64,000 nucleotides of DNA from Kerstersia gyiorum (GTDB lineage Bacteria; Pseudomonadota; Gammaproteobacteria; Burkholderiales; Burkholderiaceae_B). The first letter of the stretch is position 1. Each line of letters starts with the position of its first letter. Below are positions 8,866 through 17,279 of this stretch, piece by piece. The notes under the pieces were generated by a model. It made no database searches. It was not told the DNA's origin and was given only the letters and a program-made list of their open reading frames with translations. Position numbers and translations under genes: made by a program. The DNA lies in assembly GCF_004216755.1 (NCBI RefSeq), contig NZ_SGWZ01000001.1, positions 124,001 through 188,000 on the forward strand. Reading direction: 5' to 3'.

Positions 8866-8895
8866 TTGGACTCCGGGTTGGCGCCTACCTATAGT
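8866..8895 (+). promoter_or_regulatory. Predicted sigma-70 promoter of the TTT operon
   Basis: TTGGAC (8866-8871) and TATAGT (8890-8895) are separated by 18 bases, upstream of the tctC ATG at 8945. The LysR palindrome sits just upstream, as for a class of activated LysR promoters. Confidence 0.55.
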
Positions 8896-8944
8896 GACCA
8901 GGCATGCCGCACACATAACAGCAGTTTTCCACCCGGAGAGAGAC

Positions 8945-9883
8945 ATGAAAAAAGCCGTGCTTGCATCTTTTGCCACCCTTGTCCTGCTTGCCCATGGCGC
9001 CGCGCGCGCCGACTGGCCCGAAAAACCCATCATTGTCACCGTCGGCTTCGGCGCCGGCGGCACGACCGACATCGTGGCACGTGCGGTGGCAGAAGTCGTC
9101 AGCCGCGAACTTGGCCAGCCGCTGGTCATCGAAAACAAGCCTGGCGCCGGCGGCGCGGTTGCCGCCACGGCACTGTCGCGCCAGAAGCCCGACGGTTACA
9201 ACCTGGTCGCCACTACCTCCACCACCATCACCCTGGATCCGCTGATTGCCAAACTGGGCTATAGCGCCGACGATTTCTCTTATGTGGCCGCAATCGGCCA
9301 GTTCCCCGAGGCGTACATCGCCCTGCCCGGCAAAGGCTGGACAACCATCAAGGATGCCACTGACGCCGCACGCTCGGCAGGCCAATTGACGGTCGCGTCC
9401 AATACCGCACTCGACAAGATGCTGACGCGCTATATCGCCAAACAGGACGGCGTCAACCTGAAGCCGGTACCGACCCGCAGCGGTGCGGAAGTCGTCACGC
9501 AAGTCATGGGCGGCCACCTGGATCTGGGCTATAGCTCCGGCGCCTATTACCCGCAGGCGGAAAACGGCGATGTCGTCGTCCTGGCCGCCCTGGCGGATGA
9601 ACGCATCAGCGGCCTGCCGGACGTCCCTACGCTCAAGGAACAGGGCTATGACGTTTCCAGCGTCAATCTGGTGATGTTTGTCGCGCCCAAGGGGCTGCCC
9701 GCTGACATTCAGGCCAAACTCACCGCCGCCTTCGATGCGGCAGGCCGCGACCCGAATGTGCTGGCGCTGCTCAAACGCCGCAGCGTTGATCCGGTCGTGC
9801 TGAGCGGCGCGGCGCTGGAGCAAACCGTGGACGCGCATATTGCCGGTTACCGGCAACTGATAGATGCCACCAGCGGAGACTGA
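8945..9883 (+). CDS. TTT transporter periplasmic binding protein (Bug/TctC family)
   Basis: This 312-residue protein has a signal peptide (about residues 1-22, ending HGAARA) and the Bug-family core: WPEKPIIVTVGFGAGGTTD, then VIENKPGAGG, and VPTLKEQGYDV near the end. It would capture a small carboxylate or amino-acid-like compound in the periplasm and deliver it to the TctB/TctA membrane subunits encoded next. The ATG at 8945 follows GGAGAGAGAC. The substrate is unknown; the downstream enzymes suggest a lactam, amide or diamino acid derivative. Confidence 0.88.
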   Translation: MKKAVLASFATLVLLAHGAARADWPEKPIIVTVGFGAGGTTDIVARAVAEVVSRELGQPLVIENKPGAGGAVAATALSRQKPDGYNLVATTSTTITLDPLIAKLGYSADDFSYVAAIGQFPEAYIALPGKGWTTIKDATDAARSAGQLTVASNTALDKMLTRYIAKQDGVNLKPVPTRSGAEVVTQVMGGHLDLGYSSGAYYPQAENGDVVVLAALADERISGLPDVPTLKEQGYDVSSVNLVMFVAPKGLPADIQAKLTAAFDAAGRDPNVLALLKRRSVDPVVLSGAALEQTVDAHIAGYRQLIDATSGD

Positions 9884-9885
9884 GC

Positions 9886-10404
9886 ATGACCAGCGCGCAA
9901 CACCCCCTTCCACACGACCTTCCTGACGCCGCCACGCACGCCACGCCGCCCACGCCTGCGGCGGGCGCCGAGGCTGACGCCCCCCTGGAAACACGCCGCG
10001 CGGCGCCCGCCTGGGATATGGCGGCCCTGGCCGCCATATCCCTCTGGCTGGCCTTCGGCTTCATTCCGGCGCAAATTCCGGCTGCCGATGCGCTGGGGCT
10101 ATCGCCCGCGCTGTTGCCCAAGGCGGCGGCCTTGGGCATGGCGGTGCTCTGCGCTGCCGGCTTTCTGCTGTCTCTGCGCCGCGATGCGCCGGCGCTGCTG
10201 CTGGCCCGCCTGCCCTGGCGGCCAGTCACCAGCGTCATGGCGCTGTGCGTCGTCGGCGTGCTGATTGTCAGCTACGCCAGCCTGGCGGCCGGAGCGCTGT
10301 TCCTGATCCCGACCCTGATGCGCCTGCTGGGCGAACGCCGCTGGCTCTATTGCCTGCTGCCTGCGCTCTTCATCGCGGCCCTGTTCCACTTTGTCGCAGC
10401 CTGA
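9886..10404 (+). CDS. TTT transporter small membrane subunit (TctB family)
   Basis: This is a 172-residue protein with a Pro/Ala-rich cytoplasmic N-terminal tail (about 40 residues) followed by four predicted transmembrane segments, the usual TctB arrangement. Sequence is poorly conserved in this family, so the call rests on size, topology and its place between tctC and tctA. The ATG is only two bases after the tctC stop, and a GGAGAC ribosome site lies inside the end of tctC. Confidence 0.82.
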   Translation: MTSAQHPLPHDLPDAATHATPPTPAAGAEADAPLETRRAAPAWDMAALAAISLWLAFGFIPAQIPAADALGLSPALLPKAAALGMAVLCAAGFLLSLRRDAPALLLARLPWRPVTSVMALCVVGVLIVSYASLAAGALFLIPTLMRLLGERRWLYCLLPALFIAALFHFVAA

Positions 10405-10419
10405 GGCAAGGAGACCATC

Positions 10420-11898
10420 ATGGATATGGCACTCAACGGCCTGACCGACGCCCTTTCCCCCTCCGTCATCCTGTTTGTTTTTCTCGGCATCCTGCTGGGC
10501 TACGCCGTCGGCGTGCTGCCCGGGCTGAACCGCCCCGCCGCCCTGGCGGTAGCTGTTCCGCTGAGCTATTACATGTCGCCGCTGGCGGCCGTCGCCTTCC
10601 TCATTGGCATCGCCAAGGCCAGCGGCGCGGGCGGCGCGACCACGGCAATACTGCTCAATACGCCGGGTGAACCCAGCTCCGCCCCCACCTGCCTGGACGG
10701 ATATCCACTGACCAAGGCCGGCAAGGGTGAAAAAGCCCTGAAGGTCGCCCTGTACGGCTCGGTCATCGGCGACCTGGTCGGCACCCTGCTGCTGATCGCC
10801 ATCGCCCTGCCGCTGGCACGCTTTGCGCTGCGTGTCGGCCCGGTCGAAATGACCGCCATCATGTTCCTGGCGCTGACTTTCATCGCCGCACTGGCCGGCA
10901 CCTCGGCCATCCGCGGACTGATCGCCGGACTTTGCGGCATCCTGCTGGCCTGCGTCGGCATGGATGCGGAAACGGCCATGCCACGCATGACCTTCGATCA
11001 CGTAGAACTGATGGACGGCGTTCCCCTGCTGGCCGTCACGGTAGGCATGCTGGCCATGACGGAAATGTTCATCCAGGCCGAACGCCTGCTGCTCTACGGC
11101 GAAGAGCGCAGCGAATTCACCGAACAGCCCAGCAAGCGCGACCGCGGGCTCAGCTGGCCCGAGTTCCGCCGCGTCCTGCCCACGATCATGCAATCCAGTG
11201 GCGTCGGCATTGTCGTGGGCATTATTCCCGGCCTGGGGCCGACCGTCGCTTCCTTCCTCGCCTATGGCCTGGCCAAGCGCACGGCCAAGCCCGACGACTG
11301 TTACGGCAAAGGGGAAATCAAGGGCGTGGCGGCTGCCGAAACCGCCGACAACGTGGTGACGCCCGCCAGCCTGGTGCCGCTCTTTGCGCTGGGCATTCCC
11401 GGCAGCGTGTCGGCAGCAGTGTTGATCGCCGCTTTCATGATCCACGGCGTCGTGCCCGGGCCGCGCATGTTCGAAGAGCATGGCCAGCTCATCTACGGCA
11501 TTTACGGTTCGATGCTGGTCGCCAGCCTGCTCATGCTGCTGGTCGGCCGCCTGGGGCTGGTCGGCTTCGCCCAGCTCACACGTGTGCCGGTCCGCATCAT
11601 CATTCCCATCGTCATCATGCTGTGCATGCTGGGTTCCTACCTGGAAACACGCTCCATGTTCTCGGTGCAGCTGATGTTCGGCTGCGGCGTCCTGGGCTAC
11701 CTGATGCACCGCTTCGATTTCTCCCGCATCACCTTCCTGATCGGCTTTGTCGTGGGACCGCTGTTTGAACTGTCGCTGCGCCAGAGCCTGATCATCACCA
11801 ATGGCGACCCACAGGCGCTGCTGCAGCACCCGGTGGCCCTGGGCATCGTCGTGGTATCGCTGATCGCACTGGTGTCCTTCCTGCGCAAGCCTTCCTGA
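10420..11898 (+). CDS. TTT transporter large membrane subunit (TctA family)
   Basis: This 492-residue polytopic protein has the TctA signatures GVLPGLNRPAAL near the N-terminus, GATTAILLNTPGEP, and GIIPGLGPTVASFLAYG in the second half. It forms the transport channel with TctB and takes substrate from the Bug protein encoded upstream. The gene follows tctB by 15 bases and an AAGGAGA ribosome site precedes the ATG. A second TctA with the same motifs is at 31749-33242, in a different catabolic setting. Confidence 0.92.
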   Translation: MDMALNGLTDALSPSVILFVFLGILLGYAVGVLPGLNRPAALAVAVPLSYYMSPLAAVAFLIGIAKASGAGGATTAILLNTPGEPSSAPTCLDGYPLTKAGKGEKALKVALYGSVIGDLVGTLLLIAIALPLARFALRVGPVEMTAIMFLALTFIAALAGTSAIRGLIAGLCGILLACVGMDAETAMPRMTFDHVELMDGVPLLAVTVGMLAMTEMFIQAERLLLYGEERSEFTEQPSKRDRGLSWPEFRRVLPTIMQSSGVGIVVGIIPGLGPTVASFLAYGLAKRTAKPDDCYGKGEIKGVAAAETADNVVTPASLVPLFALGIPGSVSAAVLIAAFMIHGVVPGPRMFEEHGQLIYGIYGSMLVASLLMLLVGRLGLVGFAQLTRVPVRIIIPIVIMLCMLGSYLETRSMFSVQLMFGCGVLGYLMHRFDFSRITFLIGFVVGPLFELSLRQSLIITNGDPQALLQHPVALGIVVVSLIALVSFLRKPS

Positions 11899-11925
11899 AA
11901 CCCTCCTTCAACAAGAGAGCCTCAC

Positions 11926-12693
11926 ATGAAAATCAACCTCAACGCCGATATCGGCGAAAGCTACGGTAAATACACCATCGGCGCAGACCCCGAACTGATG
12001 CGCCTGATCGGCTCTGCCAATGTCGCCTGCGGCATGCACGCGGGCGACCCGTCCATCATGATGCGCACGGTCCGCCTGGCGCAAGAGAACGGTGTCTCCG
12101 TCGGCGCCCATCCAGGCTTCAATGACCTCTGGGGTTTTGGCCGCCGCCAGATACGCATGAACCCGCAAGACCTCGAGTATCTGATCACCTACCAGATCGG
12201 CGCGCTGCAAGCCCTGGCCCGGGCCCAGAACGTCAGGGTCACACACGTGAAGCCGCATGGCGCGCTGAACAACATGGCGCACGACATCGAGGACTATGCC
12301 ATGGCCATCGGCCGGGGCATCAAGGCGGCCGACCCGGACCTGATCTACGTCGCCAATGCCGGCTCGCAGATGACGCGGGCGGCTGCACGCCTGGGCCTGC
12401 GGGTCGCGCATGAATCCTATGTGGACCGGCGCTATGACGACAACGGCAAGATGCTGTCGCGCGAGCTGGATAATTCCGTCATCAAAGACCCGGAAGAAGC
12501 CGTTGCGCATGTCATGCGCATCCTGGAGGAGCGCGCCATTTTTTCGACCTCGGGCAAGCGCATTCCCTGCGAAGTCCACACCTTCTGCATCCACGGCGAC
12601 GAACCGACTGCCGTACCGGTGGCACGTGCCGTCCGCCAGGCGCTGGAAGCCGCAGACATTCGCGTCGTGTCCCTGCCGGAGCTGATCCAATGA
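11926..12693 (+). CDS. pxpA: PxpA-like 5-oxoprolinase subunit A (LamB/YcsF family)
   Basis: This 255-residue protein is a full-length LamB/YcsF hydrolase: INLNADIGESYG at the N-terminus, NVACGMHAGDP, VGAHPGFND, VKPHGALNN and FCIHGDEP are all family signatures, including the metal-type Asp and His residues. PxpA opens 5-oxoproline with PxpB and PxpC and ATP, but no pxpB or pxpC gene is present here. It sits between a TTT transporter and a diaminopropionate ammonia-lyase gene, overlapping the latter by four bases. That setting suggests it acts on a cyclic or amide derivative taken up by the transporter, possibly with partners encoded elsewhere or alone. Confidence 0.88.
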   Translation: MKINLNADIGESYGKYTIGADPELMRLIGSANVACGMHAGDPSIMMRTVRLAQENGVSVGAHPGFNDLWGFGRRQIRMNPQDLEYLITYQIGALQALARAQNVRVTHVKPHGALNNMAHDIEDYAMAIGRGIKAADPDLIYVANAGSQMTRAAARLGLRVAHESYVDRRYDDNGKMLSRELDNSVIKDPEEAVAHVMRILEERAIFSTSGKRIPCEVHTFCIHGDEPTAVPVARAVRQALEAADIRVVSLPELIQ

Positions 12694-13829
12694 ACCGTCC
12701 CGACTTCCCGCACACCCTGTACATCGACGCCATCTGGCGCCAGACACGCGACAACACGGCTTTCCGCTCTGCCATCGAACGCACGCTACCCGCCAGTCTC
12801 TGCGCGCAAGCGCAAGCCCACATCACCCGGTGGGAACAGTACCGGGCCACGCCGCTCCTGGGCCTGCCTGCCATGGCGGCGGCAGCCGGCCTCGCTGCCA
12901 TCCTCTGCAAGGATGAAGGGCCGCGCTTCGGCCTGGGCAGCTTCAAGGCGCTGGGCGGCGCCTACGCCGTGGCATTGGCCACGGCGCAGCAACCCGGACG
13001 GATGACGGTGACCTGCGCCACCGAAGGCAACCATGGGCGTTCAGTGGCCTGGGGCGCGCAACGCGCGGGCGTCGACTGCGTGATCTTCCTGCACGCAGGT
13101 GTCAGTCCCGCGCGTGAAGCAGCCATCGCCCAATACGGCGCGCGCATCATCCGCGTACCCGGCGACTATGACGATGCCGTCCGTGCCTGCGCCCAGGTTG
13201 CGGCGCAGAATGGTTGGCAAATCATTTCCGACACGACCTGGGAAGGCTATGAAGACATTCCGAAATGGGTGATGGCCGGCTACAGCGTGCTGGCCCAGGA
13301 ACTGCAGGCGCAACTGCCTCAGGCACCCACCCACGTGTTCCTGCAAGGCGGCGTGGGCGGCATGGCGGCCGCACTGATGGCGAGCCTGGAGCGCTGCTGG
13401 CCTGACGCCGGCATGCGCTACATCCTGGTCGAACCGCGCAGCGCGGCCTGCCTGATGGCCAGCGCCCGTGCCGGCGGCGAATACCGCAACACGCCCGGGC
13501 CTTTTGATACCATCTCGGCCGGACTGGCCTGCGGCGAGCCATCGAGGGCCGTTCTGGAAATCATCTGCCAGGGCAGCGACATGATGCTGGCACTGGACGA
13601 TGCCGCCATCAAACATGCGGTGCGCCGCTTTGCCCGCCCGTCGCAAGGCGACCCTGCCATCGTATCCGGCGCATCGGGCGCTGCCGGGCTGGCCGGGCTG
13701 CAAACCGTGCTGGCTACGCCTATCCTGCAACAGGCACTGGCCCTGAACCAGCACAGCCGGGTACTACTCATCAATACAGAGAACGACACCGACCCGCAGG
13801 CCTATCGCGATATCCTGCAGGAGGGCTGA
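12690..13829 (+). CDS. dpaL: Diaminopropionate ammonia-lyase-like PLP enzyme
   Basis: This 379-residue fold-type II PLP enzyme matches diaminopropionate ammonia-lyase, which turns 2,3-diaminopropionate into pyruvate and two ammonia. The Schiff-base lysine is K86 in GLGSFKALGGAYAV; ATEGNHGRSVAWGAQ is the substrate-binding loop, QGGVGGMAAAL the phosphate-binding glycine loop, and DTTWEGYEDIP a subfamily marker. Its start codon overlaps the pxpA stop (ATGA), so the two proteins are translationally coupled. The enzyme could act on a related amino acid such as D-serine, as E. coli DpaL does weakly. Confidence 0.87.
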   Translation: MNRPDFPHTLYIDAIWRQTRDNTAFRSAIERTLPASLCAQAQAHITRWEQYRATPLLGLPAMAAAAGLAAILCKDEGPRFGLGSFKALGGAYAVALATAQQPGRMTVTCATEGNHGRSVAWGAQRAGVDCVIFLHAGVSPAREAAIAQYGARIIRVPGDYDDAVRACAQVAAQNGWQIISDTTWEGYEDIPKWVMAGYSVLAQELQAQLPQAPTHVFLQGGVGGMAAALMASLERCWPDAGMRYILVEPRSAACLMASARAGGEYRNTPGPFDTISAGLACGEPSRAVLEIICQGSDMMLALDDAAIKHAVRRFARPSQGDPAIVSGASGAAGLAGLQTVLATPILQQALALNQHSRVLLINTENDTDPQAYRDILQEG

Positions 13830-13904
13830 CAGCCAGGCCCCCTGGACGTCGTACCGGCTTGCCGGGACGGCAGCCAACGCTGCCGTCCATCTTGCCCTCC
13901 GGCC

Positions 13905-14243
13905 TCAGCAGAGGCTCGCGCCCAACGGCACGGGCCGGTCGGGCACGCACAGGGCCACCGCACCATTTTCATCATGGAAGCCCGTCACCAGGCATTCAGA
14001 CATCAGCGGACCGATCTGCTTAGGCGGGAAATTGACGACGGCAACCACCAGCTTGCCCACCAGGGATTCCGGCGTATACAGATCGGTGATCTGCGCGCTG
14101 GACTTGCGCAGGCCGATCTCCGGACCAAAATCCACCTGCAGCTTGAAGGCCGGCTTGCGCGCCTGCGCGAACACTTCGGCCTGGACAATTCGCCCGACGC
14201 GCAATTCGACCTTGGTGAAGTCATCCCACGAAATGGTTGCCAT
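13905..14243 (-). CDS. csaA: CsaA-like tRNA-binding protein
   Basis: This 112-residue protein is a single tRNA-binding OB-fold of the CsaA type: ISWDDFTKVELRVGRIVQAE at the N-terminus, then KLQVDFG and the end segment SECLVTGFHDENGAVAL. CsaA homologues bind tRNA or act as export chaperones as dimers. ATG at 14243 is chosen because it gives the standard CsaA length; GGAG lies 12 bases upstream. It is convergent with dpaL, with 75 bases between the stops. Confidence 0.88.
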   Translation of the reverse strand: MATISWDDFTKVELRVGRIVQAEVFAQARKPAFKLQVDFGPEIGLRKSSAQITDLYTPESLVGKLVVAVVNFPPKQIGPLMSECLVTGFHDENGAVALCVPDRPVPLGASLC

Positions 14244-14331
14244 GATTGATTTCTGCTCCAGATTGATAAAACGACACAGCCTTTGAACACTCAACTACCG
14301 GCATACCCTGCCGCAGCAAAAACTGTTGCGC

Positions 14332-15342
14332 TCAGCCAGCCGGTACCGACATGGCCGCCGGCACCCGCGCCCTGGCCCGCCCTGGCCAGGTAATGCAGAC
14401 CAGGCACGCAAGAATCAACGCGACCCCCAGCCAGCCCAGCGCGGGCAGGCGCTCCCCGATCACCACGGCGGCCAGGCCTGCGGCAAACACCGGCTCCAGC
14501 AAGGTCACCGTAGTAGCCGTGCTGGCCTGCACGCGCGCCAGGCCGTAGCCAAAACACACATAGCCCAGGAACATGGGCACCAGGGCCATGTAGATGCCTA
14601 CGGCCGCGTTGTTCCAGGACGCCAGGAATGGGGCGCCGGTAGCGAACAGCACCGGCATCAGCAGCAGCCCGCCCCCGCCGAATACCGCGCCCATCGCCGC
14701 CCGTGCCGGAATGCCACACTGCATCAGGCGCCGGGCGGCCCAGGAATACAGGGCATAGCTCAGACCCGCCAGCAGTCCCAGCCATACGCCAGTGGTGACG
14801 TCAGGCGCCAGTACGGCACTGACGCCACTGCCTTCGGCCAGGCTCAGCAGCACCATGCCCAAAAGCCCCAGCACGGCACCGCAGGCCCAACGCATGCTGA
14901 CGCGCGTGCCATCCAGCACCATTTCAATCACCGCCGAGAGCAAGGGCGCCGAGCCCAGGGAAACCACCGTGCCTATCGTCACGCCGGCCAGGCGCATGGA
15001 CGCGTAGAAAGCCAGCGGATAAACCGCCACGGCAATGGCGCCCATCAGCAACCAGGGCCACTGCAGGCGCAAGGCGCCGAGGTTACGCAGGATGGATCGC
15101 ACGGCAATCAGCGCCTGCAACAGGCCACCTATGCCCATGGCCGCAGCCCCTATCGCCGCAGCGCCGACTTCCGGCGCGAAAGTGGCGGATACGCCCGTCG
15201 TCGCCCACAGGATGCAGGCAAACAGGATGGCCGACACCCCCAGCAGGTATTCCCTGCCCGGCGCCGCGCGGCCCGCCAGCGGGACCGGCCGATCCGCAGG
15301 CGAAATGGAGGCCGTGGGCGCGTGCGGGCGCGTGCTCACCAT
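14332..15342 (-). CDS. EamA/DMT-family exporter
   Basis: This 336-residue protein contains two EamA repeats (about 40-175 and 190-325) with ten predicted membrane segments, and ends with a basic tail. Such drug/metabolite transporters usually export amino acids or small organic molecules. Its start overlaps the stop of the upstream tetR gene by seven bases, so it is coupled to that regulator. The TetR protein probably senses the exported compound. The substrate cannot be told from sequence. Confidence 0.83.
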   Translation of the reverse strand: MVSTRPHAPTASISPADRPVPLAGRAAPGREYLLGVSAILFACILWATTGVSATFAPEVGAAAIGAAAMGIGGLLQALIAVRSILRNLGALRLQWPWLLMGAIAVAVYPLAFYASMRLAGVTIGTVVSLGSAPLLSAVIEMVLDGTRVSMRWACGAVLGLLGMVLLSLAEGSGVSAVLAPDVTTGVWLGLLAGLSYALYSWAARRLMQCGIPARAAMGAVFGGGGLLLMPVLFATGAPFLASWNNAAVGIYMALVPMFLGYVCFGYGLARVQASTATTVTLLEPVFAAGLAAVVIGERLPALGWLGVALILACLVCITWPGRARARVPAAMSVPAG

Positions 15343-15932
15343 TGCTCCAGCAAGCTGGCCGCCATCTGCCGGGCCTGGTGCAGGCACTGGCTGCTGCCTT
15401 CAAGGCCCGCCCGTGCCACAGCCCCTTCCAGCAAGAAGGCCAAGTGCCTGGCCAGCGGCGCCGCGCGTTCGGCGTCGCCTGACAGATGCTCGGTGAGATG
15501 CCGGGCAAGCAGGGCTTCCACTTCTTCCTTGTAGGCCCGGATCGCTTGCCGGCTTGCATCTTCCACCGGCAACTCCGCAGCGGCATTCCACTGGCCGCAG
15601 CCCCGGAAGCCGCGCTCATAGGCAAACTCGGCATGGTCGACATAGGCATCGAACACGGCCAGTGTCCGCGCTGCCGGGCCCCTGGCCTGCTGCAAGCGCG
15701 CCGCATACAGCGCCAGCCATTCCTCGTGCCGGGCCTGCAGATATGCCGCCACCAGTTCGGCCTTGGAACTGAAGTTGTTGTACAGGCTCTTCTTCGCGAC
15801 GCCGGCTTGCTTCACGATGGCATCTATGCCCGTACCCGCGATACCGTCGCGGTAGAACAATACTGCGGCAGCGCCCAGCAGCCTGTCGTGGGCGCTGATG
15901 CGCGCCTTGCCATCCCGGCGGGTAGCAGCCAT
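15336..15932 (-). CDS. TetR-family repressor of the EamA exporter
   Basis: This 198-residue TetR protein has its helix-turn-helix at about residues 15-60 (GIDAIVKQAGVAKKSLYNNF) and a C-terminal domain of the kind that binds small ligands. It is the first gene of a two-gene operon with the EamA exporter. A perfect inverted repeat (15949-15978) lies just before the gene, consistent with autorepression. Confidence 0.85.
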   Translation of the reverse strand: MAATRRDGKARISAHDRLLGAAAVLFYRDGIAGTGIDAIVKQAGVAKKSLYNNFSSKAELVAAYLQARHEEWLALYAARLQQARGPAARTLAVFDAYVDHAEFAYERGFRGCGQWNAAAELPVEDASRQAIRAYKEEVEALLARHLTEHLSGDAERAAPLARHLAFLLEGAVARAGLEGSSQCLHQARQMAASLLEQW

Positions 15933-15948
15933 GGAATCACCTGCATGA

Positions 15949-15978
15949 AAAAGTAGTTAGACCAGTATACCTACTTTT
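15949..15978. promoter_or_regulatory. Candidate TetR operator AAAAGTAG-N14-CTACTTTT
   Basis: The eight-base arms match exactly and lie 17 bases upstream of the tetR start codon. Sequence between the arms (TTAGACCAGTATAC) has a further partial symmetry. The position fits autorepression of tetR-eamA. Confidence 0.6.
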
Positions 15979-16057
15979 AGCCGTTAAAAAAACGCGGAAT
16001 CCTTGCGGTCCCGCGTTCCGGGCAGCCACAGCCTGGCCCTACCCGTGGTTCAAGGCA

Positions 16058-16423
16058 TCAATGCCAGCCGTACCAGGCATCGGCCAGTTCACCCACCGTT
16101 ACCTGCGTGACATCACCGCGCTGTTGCAGCCACTGCAACACGGCTTGCCTGTCGTCCTCGGAGGGAGAACCGGCACGCGCGGAAACCACGCCATCCAGTA
16201 CACCTCGTCCGACACTGCCGCCGAAGAACAGATCGCGCGATTCGATCATTTCGATCAATGCATCCAGCAGCGCATCGCTGCCGTCATTCGCGGAGAATGA
16301 AGCACGGACTTCGAAAATGAATTGCTGGAATTCGCCCACGTGCAGCTTTTTACGCTGGCGGGCATTGAGGCGGCGCAGCCGCTTGCCCGTCGGGGCGTTG
16401 GAAGAGAAATAGGAAGCAGACAT
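16058..16423 (-). CDS. yggL: YggL-family 50S ribosome-binding protein
   Basis: This 121-residue protein matches the YggL/DUF469 family: RLRRLNARQRKKLHVGEFQQ near the N-terminus and DDRQAVLQWLQQRGDV...VGELADAWYGW at the end. YggL binds the 50S subunit. No other in-frame ATG exists near the conserved start, yet the ATG at 16423 directly follows the T-run of the tRNA-Phe terminator. The only purine-rich ribosome site (GGGGA) lies inside that hairpin stem. Transcripts that read through the tRNA would thus carry a masked ribosome site. Confidence 0.85.
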   Translation of the reverse strand: MSASYFSSNAPTGKRLRRLNARQRKKLHVGEFQQFIFEVRASFSANDGSDALLDALIEMIESRDLFFGGSVGRGVLDGVVSARAGSPSEDDRQAVLQWLQQRGDVTQVTVGELADAWYGWH

Positions 16424-16452
16424 AAAAAAATCCCCGATGATACGGGGATTTT
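16424..16452 (-). terminator. Rho-independent terminator of tRNA-Phe, abutting the yggL start
   Basis: Read on the minus strand, AATCCCCG-TATCAT-CGGGGATT is followed by seven T and then immediately the yggL ATG. The stem is eight perfect pairs and extends further through A-T pairs. Confidence 0.85.
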
Positions 16453-16484
16453 CAGTATTTTGATGCGGTAGAACCTGAATTCTT

Positions 16485-16560
16485 TGGTGGCCTGGGGCGG
16501 AATCGAACCACCGACACGCGGATTTTCAATCCGCTGCTCTACCAACTGAGCTACCAGGCC
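16485..16560 (-). tRNA. tRNA-Phe (anticodon GAA)
   Basis: The 76-base minus-strand sequence folds as a cloverleaf: acceptor GGCCTGG/CCAGGCC, D-arm GCTCAGTTGGTAGAGC, anticodon stem GCGGA/TCCGC with loop TTGAAAA giving anticodon GAA, T-arm with GGTTCGATTCC, discriminator A and an encoded CCA end. It is followed by a terminator and then yggL. Confidence 0.97.
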
Positions 16561-16643
16561 AACGCTTGCTTGAGCAAGAATTGCATTCTAGCACTGTTTT
16601 TTTTAGATTGTCCAATAGTTTTTCCAAGCCCGGAACCGACACC

Positions 16644-17279
16644 ATGCCTTTGCCCCCTGCCACCAGTGCGCCAGCCCCTCTGCCGGAAGATGATGCAGCC
16701 TTGGTCTGGCGCCGTTGTTTCCTCGCGCTGGCGCCCGATGCCCCCACCTGTGCCGCGCTGGTGCAGCTCCGCCTGCCTGACGCCGTCCAGCCCGTCGCCC
16801 CCGCCGACCTGCACCTGACCCTGGCTTTCCTGGGCGCAATCACGCCGGCCCAGGGGCAGGCGCTGATACAGGCCTTGCCACGACTGGCACGCAGCCTGCC
16901 GCCCCTGCTCGGGCTGGGCCGTGCCAGCTGGCCACAGCCTGCGGCCCCCAGGGTGGCAGTGGCACGTTATGAATATCCGCCTGTGCTGCAGGCCTTGCTG
17001 ACAGATACGCATGCCCTGTTGCGCAAGCTCGGCCTGCCCGTCGAAGCCCGGCCCTTCCAGCCGCACATCACGCTGGGACGCTACCGCCGACGAGCCGTCG
17101 CCCAAACAGATGACTCAGCCATCAACATCGCCCTGCCAGCCGCCCGCTTCACTGCGCTGGCGTTATACACCAGCCTGCATGCCGGTACCGTACGAACCCC
17201 GAGGACCTCAGGCGCGCAGGCAGAGGACCACACCGGAGCAACACCGCATTACCGGATCGTGGCGCAGCAACCGATATAA
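16644..17279 (+). CDS. thpR: RNA 2',3'-cyclic phosphodiesterase (2H/ligT family)
   Basis: This 211-residue protein belongs to the 2H phosphoesterase (LigT/ThpR) family. The two catalytic H-x-T-x motifs are HLTLAF (about residue 54) and HITLGR (about residue 141). It acts on 2',3'-cyclic phosphate ends of RNA. ATG at 16644 is chosen over the upstream start at 16566, which would run into the tRNA promoter region. It is divergent from tRNA-Phe. The C-terminal tail after about residue 175 is less conserved. Confidence 0.83.
   Translation: MPLPPATSAPAPLPEDDAALVWRRCFLALAPDAPTCAALVQLRLPDAVQPVAPADLHLTLAFLGAITPAQGQALIQALPRLARSLPPLLGLGRASWPQPAAPRVAVARYEYPPVLQALLTDTHALLRKLGLPVEARPFQPHITLGRYRRRAVAQTDDSAINIALPAARFTALALYTSLHAGTVRTPRTSGAQAEDHTGATPHYRIVAQQPI

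Noticed and set aside
10099..11829. 576-residue minus-strand ORF opposite tctA
   Set aside because: A Gln/His/Asp-rich shadow of a membrane protein gene; no recognisable domain.
12690..13829. Threonine dehydratase or cysteine synthase as the identity of this PLP enzyme
   Set aside because: The GSFKALGG lysine site with TTWEGYEDIP and the overall length fit diaminopropionate ammonia-lyase better.
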